A stretch of DNA of 64,000 nucleotides, taken from positions 136,501-200,500 of the forward strand of contig JAQFVV010012986.1 of assembly GCA_028023455.1 (NCBI GenBank). Reading direction: 5' to 3'. The translations under genes and the position numbers were made by a program. The stretch is from Epiperipatus broadwayi (Eukaryota; Onychophora; Udeonychophora; Euonychophora; Peripatidae). Positions 48,060 through 60,429 of the stretch are shown one piece after another. Numbering within the stretch: position 1 is the first letter of the stretch; each line of letters starts with the position of its first letter. The notes below the pieces were generated by a model. It was not told where the DNA came from. It did no database searches and was given only the letters and a program-made list of their open reading frames with translations.

Positions 48060-48478
48060 AGAAGTTCAATATTGACATATCTTGCATGGCACAACTTAGA
48101 AGGACTAATATGATGCATAGAGGCAAATGAACAAACCTGGGATTTGGTGTCTTGGTAGCAGGTGACTAAGCTTGCATGACTCATAATGTACAAAGATAGT
48201 TCTAAACTTTTGTCCATGCAAAAACACAGCTTTATATAGGTAAATCAAACATTCAGAATGAAAGTCAATGTCGTAATACTCAGGGTTTGGGGAAATAGGT
48301 TTGAATAGGGAGGCAAATCATAATCAATCCTGAAGAAATGCACACAAATCAGCCCCTAATCATTTCCAGGGTAGGCAATTTCTATCTAGGTATGAAAGAT
48401 CAGCCTTAGGGTGGCAAAACAATTAGCTTCCATGTGGTATCAAAGATGTAGGTGGGGGCCAAATTCTGGTCCCTCTTC
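48060..48478 (-). mobile_element. probable 3' untranslated part of the L1/Tx1-like LINE
   Basis: Less AT-rich than the DNA to its left and continuous with the LINE coding sequence that ends at 48479 on the minus strand. No A-tail or flanking duplication could be identified, so the true end is uncertain. Confidence 0.4.
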
Positions 48479-49336
48479 CTAATTTTTTTCATTTTTGTCA
48501 ATATATAAATCAAGCGGACACTCCAGAACCTGATTAAAGGTGAGCCAGAAACAGGTGTACCATAGCAAAAATAATAAGAATGTTAATGGACATATTTCTG
48601 AGATGGATCCATACAGTATATTGTCAATGAGAGTAGATAAGGAAGGCATTTTGTCATTTAGCATGAAAGCTATAAGATCTCTGTAGGGTCGAAGGGAAAA
48701 GCAGTGGCAGGGGAGGTGTTTCCTCTTCTCTGAGACATAGGGTGCAAGTGGAATCTATGAGAAACCTTGATAATGGTACAAGAAAGTATTTAGTGAGTAA
48801 GGCATTGAGGTTTACTTCAACAGGAAGTCAAAGAATTTGGGCTCAAGGAACCATTGCTTAAATTTTTTGATTAGCAGACAGATGGTTGTTGAGCTGAAGA
48901 AGAGGGTTGATCCTGCAGAAACATCAGGATGAAGAATGTAGTAAACTTCCCAGAAATTAATTTTCTTTGAGGATGGCTTGTTAGGAATAGTAGTAAATTT
49001 GGAGATAATGGATGTGAGGGTTTCCAGCCAACCAGTGCTAACAGGGGGAGGCTTGTCTGTGGGAGAGATCTCCATGAAGAGTGAGGGGTTGGGATACTGC
49101 AGGAACATTTTATAGAAAGATTTATAGGAATGTTGTAATATAAATGTATCTATAGAATGTAGGGATCACCCATTGAGCTTTGGGTGTTTCTGCAGGCCTC
49201 TCAAGCTAATGGTCACACTTTTGTGCCCTCTTATCAGATTGGTGCACATCTTATGACCTTGGTGAAATTTACCACTGGGGTAAAATAGGATATTCTGAGG
49301 AAATTTATCACTGGGATGAAATAGGATATTCTGAGG

Positions 49337-49339
<3 letters not shown>

Positions 49340-49399
<60 letters not shown>
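49340..49399. repeat. (TA)30 microsatellite inside the LINE RT region
   Basis: Sixty bases of alternating AT. It is followed by two near-identical 24-28 base lines (tattctgaggaaat... at 49290 and 49328), so the expansion is flanked by a short tandem duplication. Confidence 0.95.
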
Positions 49400-49402
<3 letters not shown>

Positions 49403-50373
49403 GAGGACTTGGCAAACAATGAGATGTAAACTTTGGAAAGAGAGAATGTGAATTTCTGTATAGATTGAAGTAGCTTATCCTTGACAGATCTCCTCATTGC
49501 AGAAGCGGATTCAAATATAGGGAAGCCTAAGAAATTCTGAGGCTTTGCTGTAAATGGGCCAGGAATGTTCTTACCAGAAGATAAATGCCAGGCAGATGTC
49601 TTGGCCATATTAAATTGGAGGCCAGATTGGTCAGAGAACTCTTTAAGCACTATAGAAGTTTGGGGATTAACTTTTTCAATGGAAGAAAAATGGTCAAGTT
49701 GTCCATATAGGTGATGTGATGAATTGGATATATTTAATGTTGGAATATGGATCCTATGAAGAGATCTCTCAATTTGAAGGAGCAGAGGGTTGGGGTAAGT
49801 GATAAAAAACAGGGCACTGAGAGGGTTCCTAATAATATTGAGGATTTCAGCAGAGATGTCATGCTCGCCAACTAATGTTAAAAGGATATTGATTTGGATA
49901 GAATTAAAGGCAGCAGAGATGTTGAGCTGAACAACCACTGGCCTAGATTGCCTGAAGGATCTGTTGTGGTCAATAGTGATTTTAAATAAATTGATGGCAT
50001 CTGCCATTGAGCTGCCCTTTTTCACAAATTGGTATTACAAAATAAGGGGAAGAATTTTGTTTTGAATTTTGTTCTTGATAATAGACTCAATGACCTTGAC
50101 CATCATCAGGGTCATAGAGATGGGCCACAGATTCTCCAGTGGAGATAGAATTATATTGTGATTTAGGAATGGCACCATCACTATGGAATAAAGTCCACTG
50201 ATGTCTCGGACATTGAAAGAAATGTAATTAATTCAGTTGTACATGATTGGAACAGAGAATTTGGATAAGTGTACCAGGAGAAATCAGGGGCTTGCATGAG
50301 GCCCTGGATGGGTGCTTTAAGGCATTGAAGTTAACTTGGTCAGAACATCTTCCAAAAATGCCATGGTCAGAGG

Positions 50374-50495
50374 GTGGAGGATCCAAAGGTAAATCTTGCC
50401 TGGAGTCAGGTGCAAGGATGGAAAACTTTCCTTTGAAGTATGAAAAAATTTTGAGAAGCATGTTAGATACTGAATAAAGCTTATTTCTCACAATA
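50374..50495 (-). repeat. duplicated 121-bp module, copy 1 (between endonuclease and RT of ORF2)
   Basis: Nearly identical to 52155-52277, sharing ggaggatccaaag, ggagtcaggtgcaaggatgg and gagaagcatgttagat in order. In the minus-strand frame it gives RNKLYSVSNMLLKIF-type peptide in both places, but in different protein contexts. Confidence 0.8.
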
Positions 50496-51659
50496 ATATA
50501 GGATGGAGTGGGTTGTCTCCATGGCCCAGAGCCCACCTAATGTAGCCTCAGGATTATTTGTGGGGATGACTCAAGAAGATTTTTTGGATTTTTTTGATAG
50601 AAAGATATTCTGCCAAAATTAACTGTTTGTTCTTGTATTGGGACTTCAGATTAATGGATTCTATAAGAATTGTATTAAGGGGAAGATTTTTTAGGGGGCT
50701 TTATTGAGTGATTTGAGTTCCATCAGAAGTGATGATGGGCCTTTATAGTTTGAGATTAGGAACATTAAAATATGGTTTGAAGGAAAACCAGGCATTCACT
50801 GGTGGTAGTGAAAGGATATGAATCTTGTGAAAATATATGGATGCCTCAGAGATGATAGCTTCAGGCAATGCGGACTTGAGAAGGATTTTCATGGTTGTAC
50901 TGAGTCTTGGAGTAGTGAATGAATTAAGATTTAGAGATAGTTTAAAGGACAATGCCAAGTGGTCAGAGAAGGCTATAGGTTGGAGTGAGGGATCAATTAG
51001 AAAATTCAAATTGGGTGTATAGTAGATGAGGTCTATCAGAGAAGTATGTCTCCTTGTATAGAAGAAGAAGAAGGCATTTGGTGGGAAGAAGCCTTCCCCC
51101 ACTCCTGAATCTAAAATTAAGGCAATGAATACATTTAGCCAAAAAGACCTGGTAGGAGGTGTTGAAGTCTCCCAGGAATATAGTAGGGTAAGGGTTGGAG
51201 GCAAGTGTGATGATTTTATGGATTATTTGTTGGATGAGCAATTCACTTCAGAGTATATATGTACATATTATGTTCAAAGTGAAGGCCTTGTGGAATAGGG
51301 TGGCAATAACTATATGTGGGTTTATATAGTTAATTTTGAAGGATTCAAATGGGCTATTATTGGAGATTAAGATCACCATGCTAGCAACAGATGAAGGAGA
51401 AACTGAGTGACAAAAGTAGCCAAGATTTCCTAAGAGGTTCAGTATTTTGGAGTTTGAATATTGGTGTAACTTGGTCTCAGAGAGACACACAATATGTAAT
51501 GAGTATTGCTTGAACCATTTGGTCAATGCATCCACCCTATTCAAGGAACTCAGACTCCAGATATTCATTCCCAATATTTTGAGCTTCATATGGCATTACT
51601 TCAACAGGAAAATTACAGTGTTTTTATTGGACAGGTGGAGAAAATTTAGGAATGATTGA

Positions 51660-53803
51660 ATGAGCATTTAGTGTATATGTGTTTGCACACTCAGCAATCA
51701 CTGGTCCTGCAAAGAGGACAGATATTGACTTTCACCTCTGATGTTCTAGATCACTGGCTATCCATGGAAGGTACTCCTGCATTAGGTTCTTGAGAATACA
51801 TATTCTGGCCAGAGGTCCTTTCTTTGACTCCTTGGAATTCAAGCCATCAATGGATTTTGTTTTAGCATTTGTTGTTTTGAAGACCTTAGATAACTGCCAT
51901 TTATTATCCTTAATAGGAACAGGGGTTTGAAAAGATTTGCCAGGGTCCTTATTAAATAAGTCACAATTGTTTCTTGGCTATCTGCCTTAGAAATAGGCCT
52001 GCATTTTTTCCTGGTTGCTGGGAGATAGAGGATTCAGTGTCCTAAAAGTTAACATTATGGCTGTTTATTTTATTGGAGCATTTTTTGCCCACAGAAGGAT
52101 TTGGGACCCATATTTGATTTCTTCACCTTCTTTTTCCTGGACTGAGACAAATGAGGATGGAGGATCCAAAGCTGAATCTTGCTTGGAGTCAGATGCAAGG
52201 ATGGAGAACTTTCCTTTGAAGTATAAAAAAATTTGAGAAGCATGTTAGATCCTGAATAAAGTTTATTTCTCACAATGAGATATCTCCTCCATGACTGAAG
52301 ATGCTGATGTAAAAGACTCATCTAATGCATTCATAAAGTGAGCAGGAAATGGTAAAGAGTTATGTGCAATTTTATCAATAGAAGTCAATTGAGGGTAGGC
52401 AGAATTCTTCATAGCTTCATATGCTGTAAGGTCAGGCTTGCTAATGGGTATATCCACAGTCTGCACCACTAAAACAGAGTTATAGTGGTGGGTTCTGTCT
52501 TTAATCCCTTTGCAACTATGGCAGATCCTGGCTGGGCTGTCCCTCACCAAATGGCTTCTCTGGTGGCAGAAGAAACACTGTGGAGGAATTCCGTGGAAGG
52601 AAATGACAAGAGGGGAAGTCTCCACATAGTAGAGAGTAGGAATGTCATTGGGATTGATTTTTTATTCAGGGAGAGTTCAAAGGAGGCAGTATTACTTTAT
52701 ACTGGAAGGTCTGCCCCCTTAATCATTTGGTATCTAAAATTTGAGACCTTACCATAGGGCTTAAGTAATTGCTGCAAATCATTTTCTTTAAATTTAAGGT
52801 AATAATTTTTGATCGTGTCTGACAAGATTGTAGGACTATTCATGTAAATGTTGCAAATAATTTTTCCATCAAGGTATTTAAAAATTTTCTGTAAGAGTAA
52901 TTTCTGAGTCAGATTGTTAAATTTAATTATTATATAATGATTATTAGGATGTTGCAGAATTTTGTGAATCAGGCTCCATCATTTTTTTCTTGTTATATCA
53001 TTATAAAGCTCATTGATTGGAAATTTGTATAAATCACATGAGTTAGTAATAGCCAAAATTGAAGTGTTTTTGCTGTGGAAGTTAAGAAAGGATTTATATA
53101 ACTGGGGGGGGGGGAGTATTATTAAATCTATTTGTGATCAAATCAAGGTCCTTTTGCTCCAAATTTAAATTAAGAATATTGGGATTGCTGTAATTATAAA
53201 GTTCTCTTCCACCTCTTCAACAATTAAATTGAAAAAATCTGATTTTTTGAAGCTTCCCATGCCATAATGTGAGGCTCTCTAAGGTCTACCAGTGTAACAT
53301 TAGCATAAGAGGGCTTGCTATTAATTAGTATACTGGATTGATTTTAGGAAGGGGAACATTTAAATTGGAAGACCCTATGTTAGTTTTCCTATTTTTATCA
53401 ATTTTATTGTTAGGATTTTGAGAAACATTAGAATTAATGAGGAAAATTAAAAGAAAATTTACCGTTGCTATTTTCCAAGCTTGGAAAATCTAAATTTCTA
53501 ACGATCTTCCTGGAGGCTTCATTTTGAACACTATTGACTTGAAATTTGGACTGGGGATCCTCTGTGATAAGCTTTTGCAAAAAGGTCATTTTCTCTTTGA
53601 CTGTAGCATCTTTGGGTGGTGTGGTTGGTTGCAGAGAGCAAAATCCTGAGTTGTCTTGAAATTTCAAAGATGGCTTTTTCTTCAACTTGTTCCATTGAAG
53701 ATTTTTGGAAACAAGTGTAAGCCTCTTCAATACTGAGTAATTTATCCACTTTTAACTGAGCAGTAAAGTAAGAGGATAAACTTTTATAGTAAGAGGTGTT
53801 CAC
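51660..53803 (-). pseudogene. L1/Tx1-like LINE ORF1: RNA-binding protein with zinc knuckle
   Basis: From 53803 downward several overlapping frames encode a basic N-terminal part, then an RRM-like segment (DLQQLLKPYGKVSNFRYQM, about 52780-52720). A zinc-knuckle pair follows (CFFCHQRSHLVRDSPARI then CHSCKG, about 52580-52510), in which the last Cys of the first knuckle is Ser. The ORF1 protein of such elements coats the element RNA. Position, upstream of the endonuclease on the same strand, fits. Several frameshifts, a G11 run at 53104-53114 and the duplicated 121-bp module at the 3' end interrupt it. Confidence 0.7.
52155..52277 (-). repeat. duplicated 121-bp module, copy 2 (after the ORF1 zinc knuckle)
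   Basis: Second copy of the module at 50374-50495, same orientation, 1.78 kb away. It lies at the end of ORF1 before the ORF2 endonuclease. Confidence 0.8.
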
Positions 53804-53814
53804 AAGGAAAAATT

Positions 53815-55300
53815 TCAGGAATCCACAAAAAAATACTACAACTTTTATAGAGCCTTAAATTCAATAAAGTTAACTATAAGCTATAGAAGGCGCTTGTATA
53901 AATCTATAAATAAAAATATGATTACTGTAAAAAAATAATGGAATATATAAAAAATAATATTGATATCTATGATATTGAGTTGGAGACAAAAAAAGATAGA
54001 TGCAGAAAAATCAATATATGCTTGAACAATTAGAGTTTTCACTGACTTAATACTTATAATCCCATACTGCATTATTCCTGTAATATATTTTATAATGTTA
54101 TCATTATTTGTTAATTGATATTTTATTATTTGAATTTATGTGTACCTAATGAAAGAAAGAGGTCAACTTTCATGGATTTTGAAAATATAAATATATATGT
54201 CCATATTTTATTGTCAGAAAAATTAAAAATAAAACTGCATCCCCACTGTATCTTAAAAACTCATCCCCACTGTATCTTAAGCCTTGGATTTTAAATAAGA
54301 ACTGATTTTACTGACAAGTGCAGGAATGAGGTAAATTTCAAATTCCAGCTCAATATAATACCAGATATAATAGTTTAACCTTATACTTAACTAAACAGAG
54401 ATAAGAAACATCATCTTATTTTATAAACCTCTGCAACTAATAAATTTAAATTCAAACTATTATGTCTGCTTTTATATCTAATTTTGGTTCAATTTTATTC
54501 CAACTCTTGTCAGTATTATCAGGCTTCTTTTAAAAATCCAATGCATAGAGTAAAGCAGAAATGCCATTTTATTCTAAATTTGTCTAGAAATACAAATATA
54601 AATATCCATTAGAAACCAGTCAACTCTTAGACAATCCCAGTATAGAAAACAATCCACAATCTCAAACTGTTATCAAGGCAATCTTCTATATAACAATAAA
54701 GATGGAAAATATAAATATTTATATTTTCATATACCATTGAAGTTGTCTGCTTTCTTCCATTCACATATTCTTAGGACTGTGATATATATAGCATTATATT
54801 TTTAATCGAAGTTTGAATTTCTTTTATCCATACTCCCATATTTTTAGAGTAATTAAGCTTTATTTAAAAAACAAGACTTACAATAAAATGAATATATCAT
54901 TTTAATCTCAATTTTAGTTGTATACATTTATATTTTTAGAGTCAATGGAAATTGGTCTGCTTTCTTTCATTTACATCTCTTTAGTACTGTGTTTATGACA
55001 ATATTTTCAATTTAAAATTGTAATTGCTATTAGTATTGTTATAATTGACTATAGTCTGCATTCAGAACAGATTATATTTATCTGTTGAAGGAGTTTTATT
55101 TAAACTTCTTTGTATCAATAATTTCAATTTCTGTGGTCAAGTTGCAATCTTTAGGGTCTATATAAATATATAGAACCATAAATAAAAGTGAGATTCCACC
55201 TTTATTGTTAAAAAGAGATTGTCTTGACAACAGTTTGAAATTCTTGATTGTTATTGATATTGGGATTGCCTAAGTGTTGACTGGTTTTTAATGATATGTA
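53815..55300. other. AT-rich stretch, nothing recognised
   Basis: Contains a 20-bp tandem phrase (tccccactgtatcttaa, at 54241-54257 and 54263-54279). Two related passages lie at about 54700-54960 (both with gtctgctttctt-cattcacat and ttagtactgtg-like text), an old duplication. No gene. Confidence 0.45.
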
Positions 55301-55304
55301 TATA

Positions 55305-57077
55305 TTATAATGGTCACGGTGTGGGTGATCAAAGAGTCTTACTGTATCAGCACTACAGGGCGCCACTAGGCCATTTGAACCTAGAAAATTTATAGAGTAG
55401 GCAGGTACGCGCTATTAACAATCCAACTTTTTATTTTATTGACCGTTTGCCCTTGCCACTAGCTCAAGGAGGTGCAGAAACAATATAACTTAAAATATAT
55501 TAATATTTAATAAAATAAGCCACTGCCAGTAATAACACACACACAAAAAAAATTATTAACGAACATATATAATATTTAAAATTGAGGAACCACACAGATG
55601 GACTTTTTAATATTTACTTTAGCATGTTGAGTATAGATAGGCTACATAGATTTCTCACTTAAAAAAAAACTTATCAACACACTCATTCAATCTCAGACTA
55701 AAAGTTTGCAGCCAAACCAATGCCTGCTTCCAGATATATAGTAGCAACCAATGTAATATGAAGATGCTAGCATAAAATCATGCTGACAGGAATGTGCATC
55801 TGACAGCGTGATATTATTTGAAGGACATGATCCTCATCCAGTACAGGAATGGGCATCTGTCTGGTGAAGGAATCATGTATATCAATTAATTAAAGAGTGC
55901 TGTGTATGGGGGAGAGTGTCTGCGACCATTTCAATGATATGACTTCCTCTTTGGGGTCATGCTTTCAGTTGGGCATATTGCCCTGTATGCTAAACATGCT
56001 TCACATTACATTGATATAAACACCCATATATTCCTCCACAAGCATCGTCCTAACTACGAAACAAATAGCCTGAAATTAACCCTTTAAAATAAACGAATTT
56101 AAACATAGTTATTAATTTTTATCCATGCAGCTATCCACACCCAACTTAAATTAAAATACATTTTAATCAACACATAACACACACACACACAAAAAAAAAA
56201 AGAAATGGAAATGATTGCTTTAACATCTGCATAAAAAATATTAATAATTGATTTTGCATTCTTTAAGTCAGATAAGAGTTCCTATTTTCAGCTATTGATT
56301 GCAAATTTAGAAAAGTTCCTATTTGATAAACACAAGAGTTCATACTTTACAGTTTGAGCAGATTTAGAAGTCCATCTTCATGATCACTTTTGTAGACTGT
56401 TTGTCCTTCTTTGAAACAAAACCACTACTTGCCATGCATTTGGTCAGGGACTGTCATCCAGAGGCCTCAGCTGGTTGTCCGGAAAATTAAATTTATTGCA
56501 GACTTCCACATCATGAAAATCTTCAATATAGCTAGTTATAATGATATATTCATAGTCAGCTCTAAGATCCTAATAATTATAATCATTTGGCTTTTATATT
56601 GTTATTAGCCTCTTATCATCCAATCTTCGGATTCAATGAGCAAGACATCATTAATCCTCTCGTGTTTCATTTACAGTCCGTGCTGTCATTTCGTGCTTGC
56701 ATTGGCCATTTAATTTCTTTTTATTCTCTTATCTGACCATTTACTTATTCGAGTGCCCCAAGGGCTAGTGTGCTTTAGAACAATCATTTAATTAATAAAC
56801 CAATCATTTCCATTTTCTAAGATTATAGAAATCAACCCTATTTCTATTTTCAAAATATCAAATCTTTACATCTTTACTTTTTTACAAAAAAAATACTTTC
56901 AAATAATTTTATTTTCCTTTTTTAAAATAGTTTTTAAAGTCTCCCATCTGTGCGATATATATATATTAAACAATTTTTAATTTTCAGTTTTTAAGTTGTT
57001 GTTTTTTTTTTTTTTTTAATAAATCAATTTTTATTTTCATTTTAAAATAATGTAATGGCATTTTCTAAACCGTTACA
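55305..57077 (+). repeat. long non-coding repeat, copy D
   Basis: About 1.77 kb. The left end reads ataatggtcacgg, then the conserved gcactacagggcgccac block and ctag stem-loop. The right end is the terminal stem (gtaatgg ... ccgttac) followed by TA repeats. It is closest to copy E and forms a second branch distinct from A/B/C, with several blocks replaced. The shared order of blocks (cagatacg-like, 'aataagccactgccagtaat', 'cttaaatt', 'tcagataagag', 'gccccaagggct') makes the relationship clear. No coding capacity. Confidence 0.82.
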
Positions 57078-57401
57078 ATATATATATAATTGCTGATCAT
57101 TTTTAAGTGAAGGAGTATTACATGAACTGTAAAAAAATCTAATATTAAAGGGTCATTGTTGGATTTTAAGAAGTTAGAAAGAAAGATGAGACAATTGATT
57201 TGAAAAGCAGATAAAGACACAAATTTTGGGAGAACAAATGAAGTGAGAGTCATTTGTATATAAAGAGTGTAAGAAAACATTGTGGAGATCGATAGTATAC
57301 TATATAGAGTATCAAGATTAATTACTCTAATTAAAAGAAGATAAATCCAATTTATTCAAACCATTTTAAACACTTTTTAGCCAAAACCTTTTATTGTACA
57401 T

Positions 57402-57530
57402 CTATACACATACACTTACATTTTGACTGTCTTGCAGCCTTCTTCGGAGCCAGTTTACTTTAACCTTTATACACATATACCTACATTTCAACTATCCTGC
57501 AGCCTTCTCCAGAGTCAGTTTATTTTAAAA
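57402..57530 (+). repeat. two-copy tandem repeat, unit about 64 bp
   Basis: The unit (ctatacacatacacttacat, then a tgcagccttcttc block and agccagtttactttaa) is repeated directly at 57402-57465 and 57466-57530 with about 85 per cent identity. It lies at the left edge of the RTE copy that follows. Confidence 0.8.
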
Positions 57531-58677
57531 AAGTAAGACTTTAATGCAAAAATTCAAAAAATGTTAAAAGATGAAAATCCTGTGGTTATTTGGTTATAAC
57601 AAGAAATATGAGAATAGCCACAGATTTGTGGAATTTGCAAAAAAAAAAATGTATATGCAAATTCTTTTTTTTGAGAAAAATGCTATCATGAGAGCATCCA
57701 AATGAAGATAAAGTCAAAATGGATTATATATTCAATAATAGAAAATATATATTTCAAGATTGTAATATTCTTAATAGATTCAATACAGGAAGTGATTATT
57801 GATTAGTGAGATGTAAAATATGTGTTGATACAAAAATAAAGTGATAAAAATTATTTAAAAAAAAACAGTATTAATAGTTGATATCCAAATCTTCACAAAT
57901 ACTTTGATGAAATCAAATTAGAACTAATTGTTTTAAAATACTGACAGACTTTCAAATAGATTTAACATTGAGATCAGTAAGAAAATAATTAATATTTTAA
58001 TAAGGATTGCAATAAAAATGACTTATTCAAAAAAGCAGTAATGCAAAATAAATTTTCAACTAAAAAAAAGACAATGTTTGAAGAAAAGAAGGAATATAAA
58101 AATATTTTAAAATGATTCCCTTAAGAAGAATTAAATACTTGGAGTTTTGTAAAATGATATTAAAAAAGTTAGTAATGTTATAAAAAAAATTGTTAATTAG
58201 CAAAAAAAACCTATAGAATAGAATAAAAATTTCAAAAGTATTAAAATCATCTTGGTAAAGGAAGAAATATTATTTCAACGATAATTAAAAGAAGATGAAA
58301 AACATTTTAAATGAAGTAGTGAAATAAGCATTTAAATCTATAAAGAAGAGGAAAACTCCAAAAAATGAAGGAATTGTTATTAATATCTTTAAAAAATAAG
58401 TAAATAAATGGAAAAACTGTTGGCAAAGCTATATACTAAATGTCTAATACAGTAAAAATATTGATATTTAACAAAGATAATAAAGATTTTAGGAACTAAA
58501 GACTTATTAATCTTCTAATAATTCTATATAAAATCTTTCTAAGATAATTACAATTCCACCTTAGCAATTTTTGTATTCAAACCTACCAAAAGAACAAGTT
58601 AGATTTTAAAATGGTTTAGTATAGTGGACCACATCCAAGTATTGAGGGAAAATTATAAAATTAATTAATACAAGTTG

Positions 58678-59756
58678 CCAAGTTCTTTCAACTTGTTTGG
58701 GCCCTTATTGGGGCTGTATAAAATATTATCCTACTAAGTGATAAACTTGAACATTTCGTTATATTTGTCAGGCACAATTAATCGGAAAACTAGTTAACTT
58801 CGCATTAATAACTCCAAAAAAACTTTATGCATAAAATGGTGTTAATGCATGCAGAACATAGATGTTTTATTCACCCAACATCTAACATTTCTATAATTCA
58901 CAAGTTGGCTGGTTTTGAGAGTTTTTTTAGTGTGGAAATAGTCACTATGTTTCAACAAGCATTTTATAAAATAATATAGATTATTATATGTGGGATTTGA
59001 TATGGGCTGGATATAATAAGCAAAGACTGATATCAATCATGTTAAATCATTATAAAAGACATAATAACAATACTATGCAATTGTGAGTAATAAACCATGG
59101 ATGTCATTAGCTTTTATTCACAATATTAACAAATATATATAAAAATTTTATGCCAAGATTTCAAGTTGGCATGGAGAACTCTGCCTAACCTTAGTAGATT
59201 AATAAATAACTTGAAGGGTAGTAACAAGCAAAGAAGATAAAAGTAGTGCTGTATATTCTAGAAAATGTCCCAAACAGGTTGTAATGCAATATATATTGGT
59301 GAAATTAAGACAAGGATTAAATATCGTCTTCAACAACATAAATTTATATATAAAAAAAACAATGAAGGATGATATAGTTTATTCTGCTTTTTATATTCCA
59401 AAGTATTACTGGGAATATATGTTGTCTAGGGGATTTTAGTATACTAGTGTATGAAACGCATGATACAAAATGAAAGATCAAGGAATCATATACTATAAAA
59501 AAAATCTGGAACTATTAATGCAAAGTTAACCAGCTTTCTGATTAGTTATGCCTGGCTGATATAATGAGATTTTCGAGTTTATCACTTAGTACAGTAATAA
59601 TGATTTTTATACAACCTTGATAATAACTCAAATGAGTTGAAAGCATTTGGCAGTAGTGTTTTATATTATTTTAAAGTTTCTCTGTTTTATATAATAGTTG
59701 TATTTGTTATGTTGTGATTTATATTTTATAATAACAGAAGTATTAGATTTATTATT
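58678..59756 (+). mobile_element. PLE3: 1.08-kb Penelope-like element with inverted ends inserted in an RTE LINE
   Basis: The 13-bp word TTAATACAAGTTG occurs at 58665-58677 and 59757-59769, exactly at the joints where RTE sequence stops and restarts, so it is the target duplication. The element has inverted ends of about 130 bp (58678-58830 against 59510-59655), including tactaagtgataaactt with its complement. Inside are a linker (TLPNLSRLINNLKG, about 59190) and a GIY-YIG start (GCNAIYIGEIKTRIKYRL, about 59280-59333). The reverse transcriptase is absent, so it moved as a truncated or deleted copy, or lost the RT later. Confidence 0.82.
59616..59645 (+). ncRNA. hammerhead-like ribozyme core at the right end of PLE3
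   Basis: The order is ttgataa (hammerhead ctgatga with two transitions), a 5-bp stem aactc/gagtt with an aaat loop, then gaaa at 59639-59642. This is the conserved core layout around stem II. It sits in the PLE terminal repeat, where hammerheads are known in this class. The equivalent place in the left inverted end (about 58685-58715) is more eroded. Stems I and III cannot be confirmed by eye. Confidence 0.35.
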
Positions 59757-60429
59757 TTAATACAAGTTGACTTTCTGCATTGAATTTGTAAATTATAAAA
59801 ATGCATTTGATTTCATAAGTCTGTTTACAATGTTTAAAAATTTGGATCACAGAATAGGTCTAATGATAGATCCTGAAGAATATTTGTCAAAATGCAACAG
59901 AAATTATTAGATTTCATACTGACACTAAGATTAACATTGATAAAAATGTAAACAGGATGATTCCATACTTCCAAAACTCTTTTATAACAATTTTACAAAA
60001 ATATTTTATGGATTAAATTGGGAATTAAGAATATATATATATTATTTATGACATCTAGATTTTGTAATGGATGTTGTTGCCTTTGAAAATAATGTTTTAG
60101 ATCTTCAGGGAATGTAACTGTTATTTGATGAAAATAAGAACATAGGACTGAACATAAATATTAAAAAAAACTAAAGAATGGTCACCGGATTTTCTTAGAA
60201 GAAAATAAAGATTAATAATCACAAATTCAAAGATATCTTAGTCAGATTATTAATACAGATTAAACATAATAGATGAAATTATGCTTGGATAAAGAACTTT
60301 TGATAGGACTAACTTATTAATACATAAGAATATGCCTATGTATTCGAAAAGAATTGTTTTTAATAGATATACTTTACCATGTCAGACCATTCAGCGAAGT
60401 ATTGACATATATATTGTGCACTTTTTATT

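Larger units (their letters stand above)
48479..51589 (-). pseudogene. L1/Tx1-like LINE ORF2: endonuclease, reverse transcriptase, C-terminal finger
   Basis: Minus-strand frames in order: endonuclease start (MNIWSLSS and IVCLSETKL, 51589-51400), its middle (FLGDFNTSYQVF, about 51180) and its end (SLIDLIYYTP, then AFSDHLALSF, about 51040-50940). The RT start follows (ENLWPISM, then YQFVKKGSSMADAI, about 50130-49980), with motif A as VVVQLNISAAFNSI, where the catalytic Asp is Asn. The motif C region is YGQLDHF with the Asp pair lost, then SGLQFNMAKTSAWHLSSG and FLGFPIF (about 49640-49520). Last comes the zinc-finger region (VNLNALLTKYFL, CTLC, about 48815-48740). Related elements have one ORF2 of about 1200 residues. 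Dead by catalytic change and many frameshifts. Confidence 0.82.
57540..60420 (+). pseudogene. RTE LINE copy, decayed, split by PLE3
   Basis: The first part (57540-58677) covers the end of the endonuclease (RKYIFQDCNILNRFNTGSDY, about 57740-57800, with the catalytic DH now DY), the linker, and the RT start near 58585-58670. After PLE3 the RT resumes at 59770 (a FVNYKNAFDFI-type motif A, about 59790) and runs to about 60420. Orientation is uniform, unlike the 26-28 kb copy, and it retains the endonuclease-RT linker that is missing there. Many stops. Confidence 0.85.

Noticed and set aside
49234-49460. The isoleucine-tyrosine repeat as a protein domain in the LINE RT frame
   Set aside because: It is the translation of the (TA)30 microsatellite.
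50247-50477. Plus-strand frames at 50247-50477, 50837-51022, 51447-51659, 52015-52236 and 52485-52757
   Set aside because: All are antisense of the minus-strand LINE at 48.5-53.8 kb.
53104-53114. G11 tract (and G16 at 41011) as regulatory quadruplex elements
   Set aside because: Single homopolymer runs without the four-tract pattern; more likely slippage.
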